Source of the DNA: Planomonospora sp. ID67723
GTDB lineage: Bacteria > Actinomycetota > Actinomycetes > Streptosporangiales > Streptosporangiaceae
Reading direction: 5' to 3'
Assembly: GCF_015711605.1 (NCBI RefSeq)
Contig: NZ_JABTEZ010000001.1
Location: forward strand, 2,012,001 to 2,076,000
DNA: 64,000 bases
The position numbers and the translations under genes are program-made. How positions within the stretch are numbered: position 1 is the first letter of the stretch; each line of letters opens with the position of its first letter. The notes under the pieces were generated by a model. The model was not told the origin of the DNA, ran no database searches, and saw only the letters and a list, made by a program, of their open reading frames with translations. Below are positions 16,039 through 23,511 of the stretch, one piece after another.

Positions 16039-17084
16039 CCAGGATGCTGCCCGCCCCGCTGACCGTGGAGGTACGGCGGGGCGCCATCGCGCAGCTCGGC
16101 TCGCTGCTGGCCGACAGCCGGGTGGCGACCTCCGGGCGGGTGGCGGTGGCGGTGGGCGCGGGACAGGGTGACCGGATCGCGGAGATGATCGCTCCCTCCC
16201 TCGGCGAGGCCCGGATCTTCCGGGTGCCCGACGGCTCGGTCGACGCGGCGGTGACGCTCGGCGCCGACCTGCGCAAGGGGGCCTACGAGGCGGTCGTCGG
16301 CATCGGCGGCGGCAAGACGATCGACGCGACCAAGTACGCCGCCTCGCTCGCGGGGATCCCGATGGTGGCGGTGGCCACCAACCTGTCGCACGACGGGATC
16401 TGCTCGCCGGTGGCGTCGCTGACCCACGAGAGCGGCAAGGGCTCCTTCGGCGTGCCGATGCCGCTGGCCATCGTGGTCGACCTCGACTTCGTGCACGACG
16501 CCCCGCCGTCGCTGGTCCGCTCCGGGGTCGGCGACGTGGTGAGCAACCTGTCGGCGATCGAGGACTGGCAGCTGGGCAACGTCGAGCGGGGCGAGCCCAT
16601 CGACGGCCTGGCCTGCTCGATGGCGCGCACCTCGGCGGAGGCGGTGATCGGCAGGCGTGACTCGATCGAGTCCGACGCCTTCCTGACCGTGCTGGCCGAG
16701 GCGCTCATCCTGTCCGGGATGTCGATGGTCATCGCAGGGTCATCCCGTCCCTCCAGCGGCGGAGACCATGAGATCCTGCATGCCGTGGATCAGCTCTTCC
16801 CCGGCACCTCCAATCACGGCGAGCTCGCCGGGATCGGCGCCGCCTTCTGCTTCTTCCTCCGCGGGGACTCGCGGAGACTGGACCAGGTCGTCGAGTGCCT
16901 GCGCGGGCACGAACTGCCGGTCAGCCCCACGGACGTCGGGCTGACCGCCGAGCAGTTCACCGCGGCGGTCATGCTGGCGCCCTCGACCCGCCCCGGGCGC
17001 TACACGATCCTGGAGCACCTGCGCCTGTCGGAGTCGGAGACCAGGGATCGGGTGGAGGACTATGTCCGGGCCGTCGGTCGCTGA
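16026..17084 (+). CDS. sn-Glycerol-1-phosphate dehydrogenase-like (AraM/EgsA family) enzyme
   Basis: 352 residues, GTG start inside the 3' end of the previous gene (13-bp overlap). It has the group III Fe/Zn alcohol dehydrogenase fold of glycerol-1-phosphate dehydrogenases: NAD loop GIGGGKTIDATKYAA, the diagnostic ATNLSHDGICSPVASL with a metal-site Asp nearby, SSGGDHEILHAVD and GTSNHGELAGIGAAF carrying the metal-binding histidines. Archaeal and AraM-type members reduce dihydroxyacetone phosphate to sn-glycerol-1-phosphate with NAD(P)H. That reaction is unusual in bacteria, which use sn-glycerol-3-phosphate in ordinary lipids. Related enzymes with other keto-phosphate substrates cannot be excluded. 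Confidence 0.85.
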   Translation: MPILARMLPAPLTVEVRRGAIAQLGSLLADSRVATSGRVAVAVGAGQGDRIAEMIAPSLGEARIFRVPDGSVDAAVTLGADLRKGAYEAVVGIGGGKTIDATKYAASLAGIPMVAVATNLSHDGICSPVASLTHESGKGSFGVPMPLAIVVDLDFVHDAPPSLVRSGVGDVVSNLSAIEDWQLGNVERGEPIDGLACSMARTSAEAVIGRRDSIESDAFLTVLAEALILSGMSMVIAGSSRPSSGGDHEILHAVDQLFPGTSNHGELAGIGAAFCFFLRGDSRRLDQVVECLRGHELPVSPTDVGLTAEQFTAAVMLAPSTRPGRYTILEHLRLSESETRDRVEDYVRAVGR

Positions 17085-17829
17085 GCTCCGCGCGGTGGCC
17101 CAGCCGCACTCGACGATGGAGCGCAACAGCGGCGAGCACTGGGCCGGTGTGCTCTACATGCGCAAGCTGTCGATCTACGTCACCTGGTTCCTCGCCAAGA
17201 CGCCGATCACGCCCAACCAGACCACCTGGCTGATGATCCTGTGCGGTCTGGCGGCGGGCGGCGTCCTGGCGCTGCCCGGTCTCTGGGCGGCGGTGGGCGC
17301 GGCCCTGCTGGTCCAGGTCTATCTGCTGCTCGACTGCTCCGACGGCGAGCTGGCCCGGTGGACGGGGCGGACCTCCATCACCGGCGTCTACCTCGACCGG
17401 GTCGGCCACTACTTCGCCGAGGCGGCCCTGCTGATCGGGCTGGGCTTCCGGGCCTCGGAGATCCTTCCCGACTGGTACACCGTGGCGGGCTTCGCCGCGG
17501 CGCTCGGCGCGATCCTGATCAAGGCGGAGACCGACCTGGTGGACGTGGCCCGGGCCCGCTCCGGGCTGGTGGCGGCGACCGAGTCCTCGGCGGAGCAGTT
17601 CCACTCGCGCGGTCTGAGCCTGGCGAGGAAGGCCGCGGCGGCGCTGCGGTTCCATCGGATCGTCCAGGCGGTCGAGCTCTCGCTCCTGGTCGTGGCTGCC
17701 GCGCTCTGGGACCTGGTGAGCGGGGGTCTGGCCGCGACGAGGGTGCTGGCGGTGGCCTGCGTCGCGGTCGCGGCGCTCCAGATGGTCCTGCACCTGGTCA
17801 GCATTCTGGCATCCAGGCGGCTTTCATGA
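17062..17829 (+). CDS. CDP-alcohol phosphatidyltransferase with His in place of the last motif Asp
   Basis: 255 residues, ATG overlapping the dehydrogenase by 23 bp. About six membrane helices. The signature reads DCSDGELAR-x8-G-x3-D-x3-H: all positions of DG-x2-AR-x8-G-x3-D-x3-D are kept except the final Asp, normally proposed as the catalytic base, which is His (YLDRVGHY). It should condense a CDP-activated alcohol with a hydroxyl acceptor in the membrane. Overlapping genes for a nucleotidyltransferase and a glycerol-1-phosphate dehydrogenase suggest it uses their product (inference). Whether the His is a family trait or a loss here cannot be told without an alignment. Confidence 0.87.
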   Translation: MSGPSVAELRAVAQPHSTMERNSGEHWAGVLYMRKLSIYVTWFLAKTPITPNQTTWLMILCGLAAGGVLALPGLWAAVGAALLVQVYLLLDCSDGELARWTGRTSITGVYLDRVGHYFAEAALLIGLGFRASEILPDWYTVAGFAAALGAILIKAETDLVDVARARSGLVAATESSAEQFHSRGLSLARKAAAALRFHRIVQAVELSLLVVAAALWDLVSGGLAATRVLAVACVAVAALQMVLHLVSILASRRLS

Positions 17830-17995
17830 GGAACCGGACAGCGTCTCGGTGCGTCGTAGGTGCGAGCACTTCACTGTTCGGTGGGTGTTCGTTGACGGTT
17901 CCGATACGCTTGTCCTCTGGTAAATCAGAGCTCCGCACGTCCGCCAGAATTGCCCGCCCCAGCAGACTCGGTGATCATGAAAGTATGTTCCGCAC

Positions 17996-18907
17996 GTGTT
18001 CTCGACGCGTCAAGGCGATGACCCGTTGAAGATCTCGTGTGTCATCCTCACCATGGGCAACCGGATCCCGGAGCTGGACCGGGCGGTCGAGTCCGCGCTG
18101 AACCAGGACGACGGCGACGTCGAGGTGGTCATCGTCGGCAACGGCGCGGACGTCCCCGAGCTCTCGGCCACCGTGCCGCCCGGCTCCTCGGCCTCGATCA
18201 AGACCGTGCGCCTGTCCCACAACGCCGGCATCCCGGCGGGGCGCAACCGCGGCGTCGAGGAGTGCTCCGGCGATGTGGTGCTCTTCCTCGACGACGACGG
18301 CTGGTACGGGGCGATGGACGTCGTCTCCCACCTGCGCGAGCGTTTCTCCACCGAGCACGACCTCGCGGTCGTCTCCTTCCGCGTGATGGACCCCGACGGC
18401 GGCGTCGGCCAGCGCCGCCACGTCCCCCGGCTGCGTGCGGGAGATCCCGAGCGCTCCTCCCCGGTCACCACCTTCCTCGGCGGCGCCTGTGCGATCCGCC
18501 GCTCCGCCTTCCTCCAGGTCGGCGGGCTGCCCGAGCGGTTCTTCTACGCCCACGAGGAGACCGACCTGGCCTGGCGCCTGCTCGGTGAGGGCTACCGCAT
18601 CGAATACGACGCGCAGACCGTCATGTACCACCCGCAGGTCCCCCCGACCCGGCACGCCGACTTCTACCGCCTGAACGCACGCAACCGCGTCTGGCTGGCG
18701 CGTCGCAACCTGCCCTGGTCCCTCGCCGTCCTCTATCTTCTCAACTGGGTGGTCCTCACTCTGCTCAGGGAGCGTTCCGGACCGGCTCTGCGTGCCTGGT
18801 TCAAGGGCTTCCGGGAAGGACTGAGCGAGCCTGCGGGCGAGCGCCGCCCGATGGGCTGGAAGACGGCCTGGCGCATGCTCCGCCTGGGTCGCCCGCCCAT
18901 CGTCTGA
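17996..18907 (+). CDS. GT2 glycosyltransferase
   Basis: 303 residues from GTG 17996; a TTG at 18026, just before LKISCVILTM, is a credible alternative. GT-A features: ISCVILTMGNR, GIPAGRNRGVEE, the metal-binding FLDDDGW and the acceptor-side HEETDLAWRLLGEGYRI. One hydrophobic segment (SLAVLYLLNWVVLTLL) near residue 245 probably anchors it. It follows the CDP-alcohol module after 166 bp and may glycosylate its product (inference). It resembles rhamnosyl/galactosyl transferases of the WbbL type, as expected from the neighbourhood, but the donor sugar cannot be read from the sequence. Confidence 0.87.
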   Translation: MFSTRQGDDPLKISCVILTMGNRIPELDRAVESALNQDDGDVEVVIVGNGADVPELSATVPPGSSASIKTVRLSHNAGIPAGRNRGVEECSGDVVLFLDDDGWYGAMDVVSHLRERFSTEHDLAVVSFRVMDPDGGVGQRRHVPRLRAGDPERSSPVTTFLGGACAIRRSAFLQVGGLPERFFYAHEETDLAWRLLGEGYRIEYDAQTVMYHPQVPPTRHADFYRLNARNRVWLARRNLPWSLAVLYLLNWVVLTLLRERSGPALRAWFKGFREGLSEPAGERRPMGWKTAWRMLRLGRPPIV

Positions 18908-18940
18908 TCTTCCGTACGGGTGCCGTGAAGGGGTTTCGGC

Positions 18941-19816
18941 GTGGACGTCTACACCCTCGGCGAGGCTTTCGGCGTCGTCACCAGCGGCCGGATCCGCCAC
19001 GAACACGAGGCGCGGCTCGACGTGACCGGCGCCGAACTCGCCGTCGCCGTGGGGCTGGCCAGGCTCGGCCACACGGTGAGCTGGCTGGGCAAGGTGGGCG
19101 GGGACGAACTGGGCGTCAGGATCCTGTCGGCGCTGCGCGGAGAGGGCGTGGACATCTCCGACGCCCGGGTGGCCGAAGGGGTCCCGACCGGGATGATCCT
19201 GAAGGAGTCGCGCACCGGCCAGGAGGCCAGGCTCACCTACTACCCCACGGCCGTCCGTCTGGCCCAGGGGAACGTCCCCGTGGACCGGATCACCCAGGCC
19301 CGGCTCCTGCACGTCAGCGGCGCCACCGCCGCGCTGAACGCGCGTGACGCCCTGAACGCCGCGGTGCGGGCCGCCCGGACCGCGGGAGTGACGATCTCCG
19401 TGGCCATCGACTACGACGAGCGGCTCTGGCCCGACCTGAGGGAGGCCGAGGAGATCCTCGGCGCGCTGGCGCGCGCCGCCGACGTGCTGTTCGTCCGCCA
19501 GTGCGAGCTGGACCTGGTCAAACCGGCCCTCAACGGAGACCGGGAGGTCGTTGTGAACCGGGGCACCCGTGGCGCGAGCGCCCGGGTGAACGGTGTCCGG
19601 CACGACGCGCCCGGCCTCACCGCACCCGTCGTCGACCCCACCGGTTCGCGGCCGGCCTTCGTCGCCGGGTATCTCAGCGCCCTGCTGGAGAGCCTGCACC
19701 CCGCCGACCGGCTGCGCCGCGGCGGCCTGCTGGCCGCCTTCGCGGCCTCCGGCCCCAGCGACTGGCAGTCCCTGCCCACCAGGGACGAGCTGCCCCTGCT
19801 GGAGACCGACGGCTGA
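18941..19816 (+). CDS. PfkB-family protein with destroyed catalytic motif (probable pseudo-kinase)
   Basis: 291 residues with the ribokinase/PfkB fold: GEAFGVVTSG opening, AVGLARLGHTVSWLGKVGGDELG (PfkB signature 1), IDYDERLW, and the C-terminal DPT..AFVAGYLSALLE. The anion-hole/catalytic motif, normally GAGD before A-F, reads GSRP, so the catalytic Asp and the two glycine-loop residues are missing, without a frameshift. The usual substrate Gly-Gly and Asn near residue 30 are also changed (TGAELAVAV). ATP-dependent sugar phosphorylation is therefore unlikely; sugar binding or regulation is possible. It lies 33 bp after the GT2 gene and is convergent with the next gene (8-bp gap). Confidence 0.8.
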   Translation: MDVYTLGEAFGVVTSGRIRHEHEARLDVTGAELAVAVGLARLGHTVSWLGKVGGDELGVRILSALRGEGVDISDARVAEGVPTGMILKESRTGQEARLTYYPTAVRLAQGNVPVDRITQARLLHVSGATAALNARDALNAAVRAARTAGVTISVAIDYDERLWPDLREAEEILGALARAADVLFVRQCELDLVKPALNGDREVVVNRGTRGASARVNGVRHDAPGLTAPVVDPTGSRPAFVAGYLSALLESLHPADRLRRGGLLAAFAASGPSDWQSLPTRDELPLLETDG

Positions 19817-19824
19817 GCGCGCTC

Positions 19825-20556
19825 CTACAGTTGCTTCGCCTCGCCGAAGGACATGGCGGTGTGCGCGATCGTGGCGGTCACCAGAGCCCGTTTGGGCAGG
19901 CCGAGCTCGCTCAGCTCCTTGGCGACGGGGTGGTTGCCCAGGCGGACCAGCGCGCCGCCGGGGCGGGTGCGGACGCCGCGCGGGGAGAAGGACCAGGGGA
20001 TGCGGCGGGTGGCGCCGTCCAGGTGGCTGTAGGCGTCCAGGCGGCCCGCCGAGCGGGGAACCGGCATGCCGGGCCTGATGAGCAGGTCGATGACCAGGCG
20101 TCCGTCCTTGCGGACGATGCACCGCTTGTACGGCGAGGCCAGGCGCAGGTCGATGCCGGCCAGTTCCTTGGGGAAGCCCCAGATGGTCCGCCCGGCCTCC
20201 AGGGTGAAGCCCTGGTCGACGGGCAGCCAGTGGACGAACGTCCCGGCGCCGGAGCGGCGCAGCTCCGCCAGGCCCGCGAGCAGGCCCCGGCGGGGCGCCG
20301 GGCCCGCCTCGGGCGGCCGGACCAGGAAGACGACCCCGAACTCGTGGTAGGCGTCCAGGTCACCGTCGACGTAGTCGACGAACGCCAGCGAGCAGACGGC
20401 CCTGCCCGGCAGGACCTCGGCCACGTCCAGACCCGAATAGGCGATCACCGCCCGGGCCGCGTCGGCTCGCACGAGGTACGAGGCAGTGCAGACCGTGGCA
20501 TCCCGGACGCGCACCGGCATGGCCACATCGCGTCCCTGGATCAGATGGCGTGCCAT
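19825..20556 (-). CDS. Acetoacetate decarboxylase-family protein
   Basis: 243 residues. The ADC-fold signature GRTIWGFPKELA carries the Lys that forms the Schiff base in acetoacetate decarboxylase; VCSLAFVDYVDGDLDAYHEFGVVFLV matches the beta-cone core with its conserved Glu. Many actinobacterial members do not decarboxylate acetoacetate and act as aldolase-dehydratases or have no known activity, so the substrate is open. Its start overlaps the end of the upstream GT4 gene by 16 bp, so the two are co-transcribed and the protein may modify a glycan precursor (weak inference). Confidence 0.82.
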   Translation of the reverse strand: MARHLIQGRDVAMPVRVRDATVCTASYLVRADAARAVIAYSGLDVAEVLPGRAVCSLAFVDYVDGDLDAYHEFGVVFLVRPPEAGPAPRRGLLAGLAELRRSGAGTFVHWLPVDQGFTLEAGRTIWGFPKELAGIDLRLASPYKRCIVRKDGRLVIDLLIRPGMPVPRSAGRLDAYSHLDGATRRIPWSFSPRGVRTRPGGALVRLGNHPVAKELSELGLPKRALVTATIAHTAMSFGEAKQL

Positions 20557-21671
20557 GGTTCAAGTAGACCAATCTCACGGCCTCCCGTCACGGGTTTGCC
20601 GGCCCACTGCTCCAGGTGGCGGACGAACTCCTCCGCGTGACCCCGCCAGTCGTGGTTCCGCGCCGCCTCCGCGTGGCCGCGCGCGCCCATCGCCGCGGCC
20701 TCCCCGGGGTCCTCCCGCAGCGCCAGAACGGCCGCCACCACCGCGTCCACGTCCTCGAAGGGCACGACGACGCCGCAGCCGACCCGGTCGACCAGATCGG
20801 CGGCGGCCGGGACCGGGGTGGTGACCACCGGCAGGCCCCGGGCCATGTACTCGACGACCTTGGTCGGCACCGGCTGCCGGTGGCCGGGCAGGTCGTGCGG
20901 GAGCGAGAGCCCGGCGACGGCGCCCTCCGCCATCCGCAGCGCGTGCCTGTTGGGCACGTACCCGTACCAGTCGAGCAGGCCCTCCCGCTGCGCGTCCCGC
21001 AACAGGGGCCGGATCTCGGCGTCGGCGGCGCCGATCAGGTCCAGCCGGATCCCGTGCGGCAGCAGCCGCCGCGCGAGCTCGACCAGCTCCGCCGCGCCCC
21101 TGGCCCGGGAGAGCCGGCCCACGTGGACCACCCGGTTGCGGCCGGGCGGGGCGGGCGGACGCCGGGGTACGCAGGTGGTGTCGCGGACGACGGGATGGGC
21201 GGAGGCGAACCGCTCCCGGTAGGACTCCTCGGCCAGGATCAGGTGGAGGCGGCGCTCGGCGCGGGCCTCGATCCGGCGGACCAGCGCGGGCAGCAGCAGG
21301 CGGAGGGCTCCGGGCAGGCGGCTCTGGGCCGCCAGCGCGGCGGCGGTGTCCTCGTGCACGTCCCAGACGGTGACGGGACGACGCCTGGGCAACCGGAGCA
21401 GCAGCTCGACGTCGTGGACGATCAGCAGGTCGGCGCCGTCGACTCCGCGCCGCAGCGCCCGGCGGGCGGCCCTGAACGCGCGCCAGCGGCGGCGGCCCGC
21501 CGCACGGGGCACGTCCACGGCCCGGATCCCCGGCTCCGGGGTGACGTTGCAGTCGGTGAAGGGCGCGACGTAGGTGACCTCGTGCCCGGCTTCGACGAGC
21601 GCCCGGATCTGCCGATGCATGATCCGGGCGTCTTCAGGGTGATGAACGATCGTCCCTACGCATACCCGCAT
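20541..21671 (-). CDS. GT4-type glycosyltransferase
   Basis: 376 residues with two Rossmann-like domains (GT-B). N-terminal part: VCVGTIVHHPEDARIMHRQI, then LLIVHDVELLLRLP. C-terminal donor-binding part: RVVHVGRLSRARG, GLLDWYGYVPNRHALRMAEGAVAGLSL and PTKVVEYMARGLPVVTT, a GT4 layout with the EYMARG helix standing in for the E-x7-E motif. No membrane helix is seen. It overlaps the ADC-family gene downstream. Donor and acceptor are unknown; the neighbourhood suggests extracellular polysaccharide or glycolipid assembly. Confidence 0.86.
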   Translation of the reverse strand: MRVCVGTIVHHPEDARIMHRQIRALVEAGHEVTYVAPFTDCNVTPEPGIRAVDVPRAAGRRRWRAFRAARRALRRGVDGADLLIVHDVELLLRLPRRRPVTVWDVHEDTAAALAAQSRLPGALRLLLPALVRRIEARAERRLHLILAEESYRERFASAHPVVRDTTCVPRRPPAPPGRNRVVHVGRLSRARGAAELVELARRLLPHGIRLDLIGAADAEIRPLLRDAQREGLLDWYGYVPNRHALRMAEGAVAGLSLPHDLPGHRQPVPTKVVEYMARGLPVVTTPVPAAADLVDRVGCGVVVPFEDVDAVVAAVLALREDPGEAAAMGARGHAEAARNHDWRGHAEEFVRHLEQWAGKPVTGGREIGLLEPWHAI

Positions 21672-21720
21672 ATCCCGATGCTGAGCGGTGCTTCCGTCAT
21701 CACCGGATGTGCCGGGTTAA

Positions 21721-23253
21721 TTACCGCGTAACTGCCGTTGAACTCTCCTGGGCTCCGGCGGGGGCGCCTTTCCCGGCGGGAGGCCCGGAGGGGCGCCGGT
21801 AGAGCCAGACCAGGCGGGGCTCCAGCAGCCACTTGAACGCCGTGCGGGTCTCCGGCAGGCAGAGCACGATCGCCAGCGCCACCGAGCTCGACATGATGGC
21901 CAGCACGCCCAGCGGGCCGTACAGCCACGGGAAGCTCAGCCACCCCTGGTCCTTGGCGATGAGCACCACCACGCCGTGCAGCAGGTAGGCGTAGAGCGTG
22001 CGGGTGCCGAGGTCGGAGAACCAGGTCTCGCGCCGGGGCACCAGGGCCAGCAGCGCCACCGACAGCACCAGCGCCGCCACCAGGATGGCTCCGCGCACGC
22101 CGAGCCCGACCCACCAGCTCATGTCCATCTTCTTGAAGCTGTAGCGGAAGTAGACCGGCTGGAGGCTGACGTGCGGAGCGATGACGATCGCGGTGGCCGC
22201 CCCGGCCGCGGTCACGATCCCCGCCGTGATCCGCACCCACAGCGGCTTGAGCAGGTCGAAGTGCTCGGGCTTGAGCATGAGGCCGAGCACGTAGAAGGGG
22301 AGCAGCCCGAAGAAGCGGTCGAGGCTGAAGTCGCCGGAGATCTCCGAGAACCCGGCCACCATGTAGATGATCACTGCCACCAGCAGCGGCTGCCGCATCC
22401 GGTGCCAGATGGGCGTGGAGATCCGCCAGAGCACGAGGGCCAGGAGGTACCAGTTCAGCCAGGCCGGGTCGATGATCGTCAACGTCCACTTCTGGCCCAG
22501 CCCGAGGCGGAGCAGCGCGTAGCCGATCTCCACGATCACGTACGGCACCAGCATGGTGTCGACGAGCTTGTTGATCTTCGCGTTGGAGTTCCAGAAGTTC
22601 CGGCCGAGGTAACCGCTGATCAGCACGAACGCCGGCATGTGGAACGTGTAGATGAACAGGTAGACGGACTTGGCCGAGTGCGCCTCGAACGTGGGCACGA
22701 GCGAGTGCCCGGCCACGACCAGGGTGATCAGGACGAATTTCACGTTGTCGAGGTACGGCTCGCGCTTCTTCCTGGCCGGGGGGGCCTCGGGCTCCTCCGC
22801 CGGGCGCGGCTCCTCCTCGGGGTGGCGTCCCCACGCCCCGCCCCACGAGGCGGGCTCGGGCTCCCGGGCGGGAGAGCTCTCCCAGTAGGAGAAGGGCCGC
22901 TCGCCGGGAACCGCCTGCGGAGCGGCGGCCTGGGGGCCGGGGAACCCGCTGACGTCCAGCGGGCCGGAGGGCCGGGGCTCCTGGTAGACCGGGTACCCCC
23001 ACGCGGTGACCTCGCCGGGCGCCTCCTCCTCGTGCTCCCGGCGGTTCTCCCGCCCGGAGACGGCCGGCTCGGAGCCCGGCAGCTCGGGCCAGGCGGGCTC
23101 GGGCCGGGCCGAGGGGGAGGGCTGCGCGTGCTCGGGCATCGGCCACGGGGCGGGTTTCCGGCCCTGTCCGGCGGGAGGCCCGGCGGGAACGCCGCCGGAG
23201 GCGTCGTCGTCCCTGGGGGCCGGAACCGGGAAGGGGGATCGGATGTCGCTCAC
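21721..23253 (-). CDS. Acyltransferase-3 family membrane protein with long disordered N-terminus
   Basis: 510 residues, GTG start with a weak ribosome site. Residues 1-165 are Pro/Glu/Ala-rich and look disordered; about ten membrane helices follow. The first has YLDNVKFVLITLVVAGHSLVP with the catalytic-type His of the family; FIYTFHMPAFVLISGYL follows. Such proteins O-acylate sugars at the membrane. The fucose/OpgC-like subfamily is the closest by motif. It probably acylates a surface glycan made by this locus. The N-terminal extension is unusual in length and its role is unknown. Confidence 0.85.
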   Translation of the reverse strand: MSDIRSPFPVPAPRDDDASGGVPAGPPAGQGRKPAPWPMPEHAQPSPSARPEPAWPELPGSEPAVSGRENRREHEEEAPGEVTAWGYPVYQEPRPSGPLDVSGFPGPQAAAPQAVPGERPFSYWESSPAREPEPASWGGAWGRHPEEEPRPAEEPEAPPARKKREPYLDNVKFVLITLVVAGHSLVPTFEAHSAKSVYLFIYTFHMPAFVLISGYLGRNFWNSNAKINKLVDTMLVPYVIVEIGYALLRLGLGQKWTLTIIDPAWLNWYLLALVLWRISTPIWHRMRQPLLVAVIIYMVAGFSEISGDFSLDRFFGLLPFYVLGLMLKPEHFDLLKPLWVRITAGIVTAAGAATAIVIAPHVSLQPVYFRYSFKKMDMSWWVGLGVRGAILVAALVLSVALLALVPRRETWFSDLGTRTLYAYLLHGVVVLIAKDQGWLSFPWLYGPLGVLAIMSSSVALAIVLCLPETRTAFKWLLEPRLVWLYRRPSGPPAGKGAPAGAQESSTAVTR

Positions 23254-23511
23254 GAGGGGAATGCTCAGCTATCTGTCGGAGACGGGAAGGGCCGTTCTCC
23301 GCCGGAGACGGAGAACGTCGTCGGACACGCTGGCGAGGACGCCCCGGGGGATGGTGGCCGTGTGGGGTTCGCCTCACCGACCTGACCACCCTAAACCGAT
23401 GACGCGCCGCCTGTCGCACGAGCGGGAACGTTTGAACCGGTTAGCGGGAAATTGTAATTGTTCCCTCTGCATGGGGCCGCACGTCCGGCGCGGACCCGTG
23501 CAGAACGCGGG

